From Mycolicibacterium rhodesiae JS60 (GTDB lineage Bacteria; Actinomycetota; Actinomycetes; Mycobacteriales; Mycobacteriaceae), in the NCBI GenBank assembly GCA_000230935.2, contig AGIQ01000008.1, forward strand, positions 96,768 through 160,767: a stretch of DNA of 64,000 nucleotides. Direction: 5' to 3'. Position 1 is the first letter of the stretch, and the number at the start of each line of letters is the position of its first letter. Positions 34,473-43,290 of this stretch are shown here, in pieces. Made by a program: the position numbers and the translations under genes. The notes beneath the pieces are model-generated. The model saw nothing but the letters and a program-made list of their open reading frames with translations. It was not told the DNA's origin and did not search any database.

Positions 34473-35579
34473 CTAGAGATCCAACTCCAGGTGACCACCC
34501 TCGGGTGCGCGTGACACGCAGGTAAGCATCATCCCGGCGGCCTGCTCGGGCTCGGTGAGCAGCGTATCGCGGTGCTGGACAACACCATTGATGACCCGGG
34601 TTCGGCAGGTGCCACAGAAGCCCTGCTGGCACGAGTACGGTGCGGCGATCTGCTCGCGCCGCAGTGCGGACAGCAGTGTCTCGTCGGACCTGACCGCCAG
34701 GGTGGCTCCCGTGGAGGCCACCCTCGCGGTGAAGTTCGTGCCGTCGACCACCGGCGCGGCGGCGAACCGCTCGAAGTGCAGTTCGACGTCGTCACGTTCG
34801 GCGAGCGCGGCCCGGATGGCGGTCAGCATCGGCGCGGGACCGCAGGTGTACACGCCGACGCCGTCCGGGCATTCACCCAAAAGCTCTGCGGCAGTGGGCA
34901 CTCCGTGCACATCGTCGGTGCGGATGTGCACCCGCGATCCGAATCGGCGCACCTCATCGAGGAACGGGATGGATTCTTCGCTGCGTCCGGCGTAGATCAT
35001 CGACCAGTCGACACCGAGGCGCTCGGCCAGGCCGAGCATCGGCAGAATCGGGGTGATACCGATTCCGCCGGCGATGAACCGCAGTCGCCCGGTGGGCGAA
35101 CCGTAGCCGGGAACGGTGAGAGGGAACGCATTTCGGGGTCCACTGCTGGTCACGCGCGCTCCGACGCCGAGGCCGTCGTGCACCTCGATCGAGCCACCAC
35201 CGCCATCGGGTATGCGCCGCACGGCAATTCGGTAGTAGCTGCGCAGGTCAGGATCGCCGCACAGGGAGTATTGCCGGATCCGTCCGCTGGGCAGGTGGAT
35301 ATCCAGGTGCGCACCCGGATGCCACAGCGGGAGCGGCCGCTGATCGGGCGCGGCCAGTGTCAGCGCCACGACGTTCTGATCGCGGGCGACGACGTGCCGT
35401 CCGATGATCTGCAGCGTGAGCGTGTGGTCGCGGCCCGGGGGAGTCGCGGGCCTGCGGATCGCACCGCTGACCGCCCACAAGGTGGAGATGGCCGCGTCGG
35501 TGAGGCGCAGCGGTATGTCATGGCGGGTCCGTCCCGACGCACTGGGCGGGGTCCCCCGCAAGCGGGCCAGCGGCTTCAC
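34473..35579 (-). CDS. Ferredoxin reductase with C-terminal [2Fe-2S] domain
   Basis: A 368-residue phthalate-dioxygenase-reductase-like flavoprotein. An FMN/FAD-binding segment (RQYSLCGDP), an NAD-binding segment (AGGIGITPILPML) and a C-terminal plant-type ferredoxin domain with Cys in CQQGFCGTC and MLTC follow in order. Such proteins feed electrons from NAD(P)H to Rieske or diiron oxygenases. The neighbouring PF10118-like protein has possible metal ligands, and the window's Rieske oxygenases lack an adjacent reductase, so either could be its partner. GTG 35579 overlaps the preceding stop by 4 nt. Confidence 0.9.
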   Translation of the reverse strand: MKPLARLRGTPPSASGRTRHDIPLRLTDAAISTLWAVSGAIRRPATPPGRDHTLTLQIIGRHVVARDQNVVALTLAAPDQRPLPLWHPGAHLDIHLPSGRIRQYSLCGDPDLRSYYRIAVRRIPDGGGGSIEVHDGLGVGARVTSSGPRNAFPLTVPGYGSPTGRLRFIAGGIGITPILPMLGLAERLGVDWSMIYAGRSEESIPFLDEVRRFGSRVHIRTDDVHGVPTAAELLGECPDGVGVYTCGPAPMLTAIRAALAERDDVELHFERFAAAPVVDGTNFTARVASTGATLAVRSDETLLSALRREQIAAPYSCQQGFCGTCRTRVINGVVQHRDTLLTEPEQAAGMMLTCVSRAPEGGHLELDL

Positions 35580-36475
35580 AGGTGCGCGGCGCGGGCGGCT
35601 GGTGAGCTGGCCAGATAGGCGACCGCCTGCGCGGTGGAGCCGATGTCCTCAGGTGAATAGTTCGGCCGAAAGTAGGTCAACGTCGTGGAGCCGAACAGTG
35701 TGCGGTACTTGGGCAGCAGGCCCCGCTTCGAGTCGTCGACCCGCAGCCGCTGCATCCGCCACCAGCTCATATCCAGGCTGGGGTCGGTGCGGCACAGGTA
35801 CCAGGCGCCGCGGTTGAAAAAGCCGGCGATCAGCGTCGCTGCCATACCCATGGAGCGGATTCTGTCGAGGTAGCTGTCGTGGAAGTAGACCGCGACCTCG
35901 TGGGCCACGTTGCGGTGCTCGACTTCTTCGCTGCCGTGCCAGCGGAACACGTCGACCAGGGTGGGATCGGCGCCGTAGTCATCCCAGGCGCTGTTGAGGG
36001 CGAAATCGCCGAGCACCGCGGTGTAGTGCTCGATCGCCGCGATCAGCCACAGCCGGTCACACAGGTGGTTGAACCGCTTTCGCGGATTGTCCGACGGGCT
36101 GGGCGAGAGAACCTGACCGAAGACGTAGTCGAGCTGGCGCAGGATCGGCTCTGGGTCGACCCCGCGCGCGACCATCAGCTCCTGGAGCACCCGTTCGTGG
36201 ACGTCGGCGTGGGTGGCCTCCTGGCCGATGAATCCCCGCATGTCCTCGGCCAGCCGGGGATCCTTGACCAGCGGCAGCGCCTCGTTGTAAGTGGACACGA
36301 ACCAGCGCTCTGCCACCGGAAGCACGACGTTGAGCAGTCCGATGACGTTCGAGGCGACGGGGTGGCCGGGAATCCAGTGCAACGGGGCCCCGGATACGTC
36401 GAAATCGACCTTGCGGGCCTGGATCTGCACCCGGCCAGGATCGATCTCGTGTTCGAAACGGCGTGGGCGCAGCAT
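35576..36475 (-). CDS. PF10118-type predicted metal-dependent hydrolase
   Basis: A 299-residue protein of the predicted metal-dependent hydrolase family (PF10118). Conserved Glu and His clusters are visible: GQEATHADVHE, IAAIEHYTA and HGSEEVEHRNVAHEVAVYF, a ferritin-like or diiron-like pattern. The activity of the family is not established. ATG 36475 has GGGAGG upstream. It is the first gene of an operon with a ferredoxin reductase, which would make sense if the metal site performs an oxidation rather than a hydrolysis (inference). Confidence 0.82.
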   Translation of the reverse strand: MLRPRRFEHEIDPGRVQIQARKVDFDVSGAPLHWIPGHPVASNVIGLLNVVLPVAERWFVSTYNEALPLVKDPRLAEDMRGFIGQEATHADVHERVLQELMVARGVDPEPILRQLDYVFGQVLSPSPSDNPRKRFNHLCDRLWLIAAIEHYTAVLGDFALNSAWDDYGADPTLVDVFRWHGSEEVEHRNVAHEVAVYFHDSYLDRIRSMGMAATLIAGFFNRGAWYLCRTDPSLDMSWWRMQRLRVDDSKRGLLPKYRTLFGSTTLTYFRPNYSPEDIGSTAQAVAYLASSPAARAAHL

Positions 36476-36525
36476 GGGCGAAACCTCCCGGAGTGGCTGC
36501 CCAAAAGTTTAGCCGAGTGGGGGTC

Positions 36526-36939
36526 TCAGCCGACCTGAGTCGGCGTCACCGTGACCGTCCCGGGCGCACCGGGCGTCGGGCGGGTGCCACCGTCAGCCGG
36601 GATCGTGGGCCCGGCCGGCGCGGTCCCGGCCGAGCTGGGCGGGGCCTCAGGCTGAGCGGCCGCCGTGCAGTTGAGCATCAGCTGCATCTTGCCACTGGAC
36701 AGGTATTTCTGGCTTTGCACGATGCACTGGGACTGCGGTACCGCGCTGCCCACCGAGCCGCCGAACACCGTCGAGACTCCTTGGGCATGCAGGATCGCGA
36801 CTGCCTTGTAATACGGTTCGCCGAGGATGTTGAGGGTGCCGCCGGCGTTCGGGTCGGCGTTGCTGGATCCCATGCCGAGGGCGGCTGCTGCCGAACCCGC
36901 GGCAAGCGCTCCGGCGGCCACCAGGATGAGCCTCTTCAC
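36526..36939 (-). CDS. Small secreted protein of unknown function
   Basis: A 137-residue protein with a clear signal peptide (VKRLILVAAGALAAGSAAAA, cleavage probably after residues 20-30) and a C-terminal tail rich in Pro, Thr and Ala. Two Cys in the mature part (SQCIVQ and LNCT) may form a disulfide. GTG 36939 is fixed by GGAGG 6 nt upstream. It lies 140 bp downstream of the receptor kinase on the same strand. I do not recognise a domain, though many mycobacteria have similar secreted proteins. Confidence 0.78.
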   Translation of the reverse strand: MKRLILVAAGALAAGSAAAALGMGSSNADPNAGGTLNILGEPYYKAVAILHAQGVSTVFGGSVGSAVPQSQCIVQSQKYLSSGKMQLMLNCTAAAQPEAPPSSAGTAPAGPTIPADGGTRPTPGAPGTVTVTPTQVG

Positions 36940-37079
36940 TGCAACCTCCGTCTGTGTGTCCGGTCGAACATAGCTCAGGTCGCTGGGCGCGCGCCCTTCG
37001 AGCAGGTCCCACCAGCCCCTTGAGACGTCTATCGTCACGGCACCACCCGGATGTTTCATCCCGGCGCGGAGGAGAAAAG

Positions 37080-38516
37080 TTAGCCCGGGCCGTTGCCGCG
37101 CAGGATTTCCTCGGCGCACCGCAGCCGGGTGTGCCCGGTCTCCTGCATGCAGACCCGTACCGGAGACTCGTTCTCGACCGGCGGGGGAGAAACCGGTGAG
37201 GACGTGACCACCGGGTTCGGGATCACATCCTGATGGACCGACCACAGGTACCGGTTCGTGTATTGCAGCTGCGTGCAGTACGCGGTGGCCCCGTCGGCGG
37301 TGGTGCCGGAGGCGCCCGGCTCGGTGCAGTCCGACCCGATGACGGCGGTGGGCGTCGGCTGGACCGTGACGGTGTCGGTCGGGGTGCTGGTGGTCGTCGA
37401 CGTGGTCGTCGTGGTGGTGACCGGCGGGGGCGGGGGCACCACGACGGTCGTCGTCGGCGTCGCCGTCGTCGTGGTGGTGGTCCGGACGTCTTGGGTGGCG
37501 ACGGTCTCGCCGCGATCGCGCCCGGCGATGAACGCGGCGGCCACCGCGATCAGGAGCACGAGCAGCACCGGAATCAGGATCGCCGGGCGCAGCCACGACT
37601 TGTGGGCCGTGGCTCCTGGGTCGTCGATCGGGGTCAGCCGCGTGGCATCGGCGTCGATCAGGCCGTCTCCGGAGGGCGGCGTGGTGACGTGGTGCGACAG
37701 GGCGCGCGCAAAGTCGACACACCTCTCGAAGCGGTCGGCCGGATCCTTGGACAGCGCCTTCTGCAGTGCCGGGTCGAGGTCGGCGAGGTCAGGGCGGTGG
37801 TCGGCCAGGTTCGGGGGCGACGCCGACAGTTGCTGGCTGATCACCACGGCAGGGTTGGAGTGCAGGAACGGCGGTTTGCCGGTCAGCAGGTGATACGCGG
37901 TGGCGGCCAGCGCGTACTGGTCGGCCCGCCCGTCCAGGTCGCGGCCCATCAGCTGTTCCGGCGCGGCATAGGACACCGTGCCGACCGTCATGTTGGTCTG
38001 CGTCAATCCGCTGGGGTCGTCAGCCCACCGGGCAATACCGAAGTCCGCCAGAAGGATTCGTTCCTCGCCGGTCTCCTGCTTGGCCACCAGGATGTTGGCG
38101 GGTTTGACGTCGCGGTGCAGCAGATGCCGTTGGTGTGCATAGTCCAGCGCCTCGGCGACCGCGGTGACGATGTTGAGCACGTCCCGTTGCGGCAAACCGT
38201 CGGGATGGCTCCTGAGCAGATCGCCGGCGTCGGTGCCGTCGACATAATCCATCGCGATCCACAGCTGCCCGTCGAAATCGCCGCGATCGTGGACACCGAC
38301 GATGTGCGGGTGCCACAGCGTCGCGGCGATATCGGCCTCACGCTCGAACCGGGCCCGGTATTCGTCGTCACCGCTCACCGAGGCGGGCAACACCTTCAGC
38401 GCATCGCGGCGGGGCAGTCGAGGATGCTGAGCGAGGTAGACCTCGCCCATGCCGCCCGCGCCGAGCAAGCGCAGGATCGTGTAACCCGCGAATGTCTCGC
38501 CTTCGGCCAGCGGCAT
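37080..38516 (-). CDS. Transmembrane Ser/Thr protein kinase, PknB-like
   Basis: A 478-residue receptor kinase. The kinase domain (about 11-270) has the glycine loop GAGGMG (19-24), K41, HRDVKPAN (134-141) and DFG (158-160), followed by APE. One membrane helix lies near 313-338. Outside the cell, a Thr/Pro/Val-rich linker (about 345-395) is followed by a domain with four Cys that could form two disulfides. No PASTA repeats are present, so the ligand differs from that of PknB. TAGGAT on the minus strand lies 6 nt before ATG 38516, suggesting a leaderless mRNA. The secreted protein just downstream may be functionally linked. Confidence 0.93.
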   Translation of the reverse strand: MPLAEGETFAGYTILRLLGAGGMGEVYLAQHPRLPRRDALKVLPASVSGDDEYRARFEREADIAATLWHPHIVGVHDRGDFDGQLWIAMDYVDGTDAGDLLRSHPDGLPQRDVLNIVTAVAEALDYAHQRHLLHRDVKPANILVAKQETGEERILLADFGIARWADDPSGLTQTNMTVGTVSYAAPEQLMGRDLDGRADQYALAATAYHLLTGKPPFLHSNPAVVISQQLSASPPNLADHRPDLADLDPALQKALSKDPADRFERCVDFARALSHHVTTPPSGDGLIDADATRLTPIDDPGATAHKSWLRPAILIPVLLVLLIAVAAAFIAGRDRGETVATQDVRTTTTTTATPTTTVVVPPPPPVTTTTTTSTTTSTPTDTVTVQPTPTAVIGSDCTEPGASGTTADGATAYCTQLQYTNRYLWSVHQDVIPNPVVTSSPVSPPPVENESPVRVCMQETGHTRLRCAEEILRGNGPG

Positions 38517-38525
38517 GGCCTGATC

Positions 38526-39185
38526 CTACAAATGTCCTGCCCAAGCAGGTCCGGACGCGCGCAGAGCGGTCAGCGCGTCGTCGTTGACACCGAGCACCCG
38601 CAGACAGGCGTCGGCGACGTGGCCGGCCAGCGTCGAAGGATCGGGCCGCGGCGGTGGTGACCACATGTTCACCAGCGACTCGACCAGCCGAAACGGCAGG
38701 TCGGCGGCATCGTCGGCCACCCCGGTCACCGCGAGGATCGCCCGGCTGAGATCCAGGTAGGCCAGCCGCAGCCGCTCACGCTCGGTCCAGAACGTCGCCA
38801 GCCGGGCTTCCCTGAGCTCGGGCAACAGATATAGCGCCCCCAGGTTCCACCGCGACGTCAACAGCTGGGCGCCGTCGAAGGCGGCCAGGGCGTGCAGGCT
38901 CTGCGCCGCAGACGGCTCCGCCTGCCGCAGCTCGGCCAGAAACACCAGCGTCGGCGTGACGGTCTGGTGCAGCAGCGCCGAGAGCAGCTCGTCCTTGGTC
39001 TTGAAGTAGTGGTACAGCGAGGCCTGCCGGATGCCCACCGCCTCGGCAATCGCCCGGGTGGACGTGCTGACATAGCCGCGGGTGGTGAACAGCTCCGCGG
39101 CGGCGTCGAGGATCTCCTCCCGGGCGGTCGTGCCCGGTCTGCGGCGTTCGGTCAAGCGCGGACGGCCCGCCCGCGTTGTTTCCAT
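38526..39185 (-). CDS. TetR family regulator of the ureide operon
   Basis: A 219-residue TetR protein. The helix-turn-helix (about 20-65) contains LFTTRGYVSTSTRAIAEAVG and ASLYHYFKTKDEL. I chose ATG 39185; an in-frame ATG at 39209 would add eight residues. It diverges from the ABC transporter and allantoin operon, and two identical-type palindromes (39234-39253 and 39332-39345) lie between, so it is probably the local repressor. Allantoin or a ureide is the obvious ligand candidate, which is inference. Confidence 0.88.
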   Translation of the reverse strand: METTRAGRPRLTERRRPGTTAREEILDAAAELFTTRGYVSTSTRAIAEAVGIRQASLYHYFKTKDELLSALLHQTVTPTLVFLAELRQAEPSAAQSLHALAAFDGAQLLTSRWNLGALYLLPELREARLATFWTERERLRLAYLDLSRAILAVTGVADDAADLPFRLVESLVNMWSPPPRPDPSTLAGHVADACLRVLGVNDDALTALRASGPAWAGHL

Positions 39186-39233
39186 GGCTCCGATGTTCAC
39201 CCACATCACCAGCGAAAAGACAGACCCGGGGAT

Positions 39234-39253
39234 TTTCTGTCACACGACAGAAA
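39234..39253. promoter_or_regulatory. Probable TetR operator, site 1
   Basis: A perfect palindrome of 8-nt arms, TTTCTGTC and GACAGAAA, around ACAC. It begins 49 nt before the TetR ATG. Its core CTGTC-N4-GACAG recurs at site 2, 95 bp away. Confidence 0.65.
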
Positions 39254-39331
39254 CGCGGGATACCTATCGGTTACGCGACGCCATGGATTGGTTACGCCAG
39301 CGACACCCACCGCGACACGACGCCCGTAAAA

Positions 39332-39345
39332 CTGTCAATCGACAG
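39332..39345. promoter_or_regulatory. Probable TetR operator, site 2
   Basis: CTGTC-AATC-GACAG, the same core as site 1, lies 60 nt upstream of the transporter ATG. Between the sites the octamer GGTTACGC occurs twice (39269 and 39290, 21 bp apart), which may be promoter or activator elements. Confidence 0.6.
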
Positions 39346-39404
39346 GCTGATGACTCACCGGTGAGCTCATCCTCGTGACCTCCTAACCCTCGGGGAGACT
39401 CGGC

Positions 39405-41402
39405 ATGGCGAGCGCCGCAAGTGTTGCGCTACGACCTGACGCCCCGGCGACGACGCCGGGCGACGTGGTCGCGGCAGTGGATGACCTGTGCGTCACGTTC
39501 CGTCGTAACGGCAAGGACGTGCACGCGTTGCGTGGCGTGTCACTGAGCATCGCCCCTGGCGAGATCGTCGGCCTGGTCGGCGAGTCCGGGTCCGGCAAGA
39601 GCGTGCTGGGGTTCAGCATGCTCGGCCTGCTCGGGTCCGCGAAGACCAGCGGCAGCGCGCAGGTCTGCGAAACCGACATGCTGACCGGCGCGGCCAAGCA
39701 GCTGCGGAAAGTCCGGCGCCTCGATCTCGGTGCCGTGTTCCAGGACCCGATGACCTCGCTGAACCCCACGATGCGGATCGGCAAGCAGGTCGAAGAGGTC
39801 GCTGGTAGCACCGAAGAAGCACTCAAACTGCTGACCGCCGTTGGCATTCCGGACCCGCAACGACGGTTGCGGGCCTACCCGCACGAACTGTCCGGTGGCT
39901 TGCGTCAGCGCGTGATGATCGCGATCGCGGTGGCCGGTAACCCCGAACTGATCATCGCCGACGAACCGACTACCGCACTCGACGTCACCGTGCAGGCCCA
40001 GGTGCTGGCGCTGCTGCAGCGGCTGCGCTCCGAGATCGGTTGCAGCATCGTGCTGATCACTCACGACCTCGGGGTGGCCGCTCAGATCGCCGACCGCATC
40101 GCAGTGCTCTACGCCGGCCGGATCGCCGAGATCGGGCCGACCGCCGACGTTCTGGCCACACCGGCACACCCCTACACGTACGGCCTGCTGCAGTCACGGC
40201 TGACCTTGGACACCGCGCGTGATCGCCCGCTGGCCGCAATGGCGGGCCAGGTGCCCAGCCCGACCGCCCCGCTGCCCGGCTGCGCCTTCGTGCCCCGGTG
40301 CGGCGTGGCCCGCCCCGAATGTTCGACCACACCACCGGATCCGGTGGTCGTCGCCGCGAATCGGGTGAGCGCCTGCATCATCGCGCCCGAGCAGATGCGG
40401 GCCGAGTTGGGCGGTGTGGTCGCCGCCGACTCCGAAGCCTTCGCCGACCGCGCCGAGATCGACCTGGAGCAGCCCGCCGCGGTCGACGTCCGCACCGTCA
40501 CCAAGTCGTTCGCGGTGCGCCGCCGCTGGCTCGACCGTTCGGGCCCCAAGCAGAGCAAGCTGCAGGCGTTGCGCGGTGTGTCCCTGACCGTCGCGCACGG
40601 CGAATCGGTGGCCCTGGTGGGGGAGAGCGGATCGGGCAAGTCGACGCTGCTGCGGATCATCGCCGGGTTGGAGAAGCCCACCACCGGTGAGGTCGAGCTG
40701 GCCGGAAACCAGCGTCCGCAGATGGTGTTCCAGGATGCCGGCGCGTCGCTGACGCCGTGGCTTTCGGTGGGTGAGCTGATCGGCGAGCGGCTGCGCGGTA
40801 CCTCGATGTCGCGGGCCGAACGCAAGGAGGCCGTCGCCGCGGTGCTCGAGCGGGTTGGCTTGCCACAAGACGTCGTCAAGTCGCGGGCCGGTCAGCTCTC
40901 CGGTGGGCAGCGGCAGCGGGTATCGCTGGCCCGGGCCACCGTGATCCCGCCGCAGGTGCTGTTGTGCGACGAGCCGACCAGCGCACTCGACGTCTCGCTG
41001 GCCGCCTCGGTGCTCAACCTGATCGGCGAATTGCGCCGCAGGCTGGACATGTCGGTGGTGTTCGTGACCCACGACCTGTCGGTGGCACGCGTGGTGGCCG
41101 ATCGGATCGCGGTGATGTACCTGGGCCGGATCGTCGAAATCGGCCCGGCCGAGGACGTCATCGGCCGCCCCACGCACCCGTACACGCAGGCACTGGTCGA
41201 TGCGATTCCCGATCTGGGCCGCGACTGCCGGGTGCTGGCCGGCGAACCCGCCAGCCCGCTGTCCCCGCCGACGGGATGTGCGTTCCACCCCCGGTGCCCC
41301 ATCGCGATCGACACATGCAACGACCTCGAACTCGATGTGCGGCTCGAAGGCATCCCCGGCAGCCCGCACCAGGTCGCCTGTATCGAACGGAAGGCGGTCT
41401 GA
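39405..41402 (+). CDS. ABC transporter ATPase, two fused NBDs, dipeptide/oligopeptide type
   Basis: A 665-residue protein with two complete nucleotide-binding domains fused, equivalent to DppD plus DppF. Walker A motifs are GESGSGKS at 59-66 and again near 406-413; each half has its own LSGG signature (ELSGGLRQR, QLSGGQRQR), DEPT Walker B and the oligopeptide-type C-terminal Cys-rich segment (GCAFVPRC, GCAFHPRC). It powers import through the two permeases downstream. The substrate in this context is probably a ureide or related small amide rather than a peptide (inference). Confidence 0.93.
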   Translation: MASAASVALRPDAPATTPGDVVAAVDDLCVTFRRNGKDVHALRGVSLSIAPGEIVGLVGESGSGKSVLGFSMLGLLGSAKTSGSAQVCETDMLTGAAKQLRKVRRLDLGAVFQDPMTSLNPTMRIGKQVEEVAGSTEEALKLLTAVGIPDPQRRLRAYPHELSGGLRQRVMIAIAVAGNPELIIADEPTTALDVTVQAQVLALLQRLRSEIGCSIVLITHDLGVAAQIADRIAVLYAGRIAEIGPTADVLATPAHPYTYGLLQSRLTLDTARDRPLAAMAGQVPSPTAPLPGCAFVPRCGVARPECSTTPPDPVVVAANRVSACIIAPEQMRAELGGVVAADSEAFADRAEIDLEQPAAVDVRTVTKSFAVRRRWLDRSGPKQSKLQALRGVSLTVAHGESVALVGESGSGKSTLLRIIAGLEKPTTGEVELAGNQRPQMVFQDAGASLTPWLSVGELIGERLRGTSMSRAERKEAVAAVLERVGLPQDVVKSRAGQLSGGQRQRVSLARATVIPPQVLLCDEPTSALDVSLAASVLNLIGELRRRLDMSVVFVTHDLSVARVVADRIAVMYLGRIVEIGPAEDVIGRPTHPYTQALVDAIPDLGRDCRVLAGEPASPLSPPTGCAFHPRCPIAIDTCNDLELDVRLEGIPGSPHQVACIERKAV

Positions 41403-42271
41403 TGGCCATCGCGATACCCGCCCCCGCGTTGTTGCGCAGCCGCGAGAAGCGGATGGCGGTACTGCCCAAAGACCGCGCGACAGTGGTGAATTGGCTTGGC
41501 GTGTCGCTGATACTGCTGGTGACGCTGATCGCGGTCGCCGTGCCGGTGCTCGCCCCGCACGATCCGCTGATTCCGGTCGGCATGCCGCTGCAGGCGCCGG
41601 GCAAGGACGGTTTCCTGCTCGGCACCGACAGCATCGGGCGTGACATCTTGAGCCGGGTGTTGTTCGGTGTGCGGTCCAGCTGGTTCGCCGCACTCGTGGT
41701 GGTCGCCGTCGGGTTGCTGATCGGCGGGGTGATCGGGTTGATCGCGGGTGCTACCGGCGGCTGGCTGGATTCCGTCCTGATGCGCATCACCGACGGGTTC
41801 CTGTCGCTGCCCGCACCGGTTCTTGCCATCGCGGTTGTCGCCGCACTCGGCCCCGGCTTCATCCACACCCTGATCGCGGTGTCGATCGTGTGGTGGCCGT
41901 TCTACGCCAGGCTGGTTCGCGGTGAGATCGTCCGGCTGGCCGCACGCCCGCACGTCGAGGCGGCCCGGCTGGCCGGCGTGGGACCGATCCGGGTCGCGCT
42001 GCGGCACTTGCTGCCCGGGGCGGTTCCCAACTCACTCGTGGCTGCGAGCCTGGATATCGGGACGCTGATCCTCACTCTGGCCGCGCTGTCGTTCCTCGGC
42101 CTCGGCCAGTCGGCACCGGCCCCGGAGCTGGGCGCGGACGCCGCACGCAATCTGAGCTATTTCCTGCAGCAGTGGTGGATTCCGGTGATGCCGGGCCTGG
42201 CAGTTCTGGTTCTGGCCATGATCGGCAACATCGCCGGCGACAGCCTGCGCAACTTGATGAAGACAAGCTAG
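41402..42271 (+). CDS. ABC transporter permease, DppC type
   Basis: A 289-residue inner-membrane permease with about six membrane segments, the typical LGTDSIGRDILSRVLFG segment after the first helix, and the EAA loop (HVEAARLAGVGPIRVALRHLLPG). ATG 41402 shares a base with the ATPase stop (TGATG). It forms the channel with the next gene product. Confidence 0.92.
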   Translation: MAIAIPAPALLRSREKRMAVLPKDRATVVNWLGVSLILLVTLIAVAVPVLAPHDPLIPVGMPLQAPGKDGFLLGTDSIGRDILSRVLFGVRSSWFAALVVVAVGLLIGGVIGLIAGATGGWLDSVLMRITDGFLSLPAPVLAIAVVAALGPGFIHTLIAVSIVWWPFYARLVRGEIVRLAARPHVEAARLAGVGPIRVALRHLLPGAVPNSLVAASLDIGTLILTLAALSFLGLGQSAPAPELGADAARNLSYFLQQWWIPVMPGLAVLVLAMIGNIAGDSLRNLMKTS

Positions 42272-42281
42272 GAGGCCACCG

Positions 42282-43286
42282 GTGAGAACATTCATCGTCT
42301 CCCGACTGGCGGCCATGGTGGCGATCCTGGTTGCTTTGACGGCGGTCATGTTTGTCCTGCAACATATTTCGCCGCTGGATCCGGTCAAGGCCCAGATGGG
42401 GGCGCAGGCGTCGGCCTCCGCTGTCGCCGCACGCCGGGAAGCGCTCGGCCTCAACGACCCGCTGATCAACCAGTTCTGGAACTACCTCACCGCCGCGGTG
42501 CACGGCGACCTAGGCCAGTCCTACCGGACGCGCCACCCCGTGGCGTCCGACCTCGGCAGCTTCTTTCCGGCCACCCTGGAACTGGCGCTCTACGGCATCG
42601 GGATCGCACTGGTGCTTGCGGTGTTGTTGGCGTTCAGCACCACGCTGAAGTGGCGGGGATCGGCTGCGCTGCGGGCGATCCTGTTCACCGGAGCGTCGGC
42701 GCCGATGTTTCTGCTCGGCATCCTCGGACTGATCGTGTTCTACCAGAAGCTGGGCTGGGTACCGGCCAACGGCCGCACCGGAATCAGCAACCCGCCGACC
42801 GGACCCACCGGGTTGCTGACCATCGACGGTCTGCTGGCCGGGCGTCTCGACGTCGTCACCGACGCGCTGCACCACCTGATCCTGCCGGCGTTGGTGATCG
42901 CGCTGGGCCCGGCGGTGGCCATCGGACGGGTGCTGCGTTCGAGCCTGCTGGCCGACATGGACAGCGACTACACGCGCACCGCACGCGCAAAAGGCTTGTC
43001 GGAGAGCCGGATCGTGGGCGCGCACGTGCTGCGCAACTGCGTCGGATCGGCATTGTCGATGACCGGGCTGCAGGTTGGCCTGATGTTCTCCGGTGTGTTG
43101 GTGGTCGAGCAGGTCTTCGGCTGGCCGGGCATCGGTCAGTACATCGCGCAGAGCATCCCGGTCGCCGATTTCCCGGCGATCGCCGGAGTGACGCTGATGC
43201 TCGGCGCACTCTACGTCTTCATCAACACGGCCGTGGATCTTCTGCAGGCCGCCGCAGACCCCCGCATCGCAGTAACAGGAGGATGA
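42282..43286 (+). CDS. ABC transporter permease, DppB type
   Basis: A 334-residue permease with a first helix near the N-terminus, the conserved YRTRHPV segment and the EAA loop (YTRTARAKGLSESRIVGAHVLRN). GTG 42282 follows a TAGGAGG, where the stop codon of the preceding gene is part of the ribosome binding site. Partner of the DppC-type permease. Confidence 0.92.
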   Translation: MRTFIVSRLAAMVAILVALTAVMFVLQHISPLDPVKAQMGAQASASAVAARREALGLNDPLINQFWNYLTAAVHGDLGQSYRTRHPVASDLGSFFPATLELALYGIGIALVLAVLLAFSTTLKWRGSAALRAILFTGASAPMFLLGILGLIVFYQKLGWVPANGRTGISNPPTGPTGLLTIDGLLAGRLDVVTDALHHLILPALVIALGPAVAIGRVLRSSLLADMDSDYTRTARAKGLSESRIVGAHVLRNCVGSALSMTGLQVGLMFSGVLVVEQVFGWPGIGQYIAQSIPVADFPAIAGVTLMLGALYVFINTAVDLLQAAADPRIAVTGG

Positions 43287-43290
43287 ATAG

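Noticed and set aside
37368..37500. Repetitive GTGGTCGTC-like tract considered as a tandem repeat or CRISPR-like array
   Set aside because: It encodes the Thr/Val/Pro-rich stalk of the receptor kinase and has no regular repeat-spacer structure.
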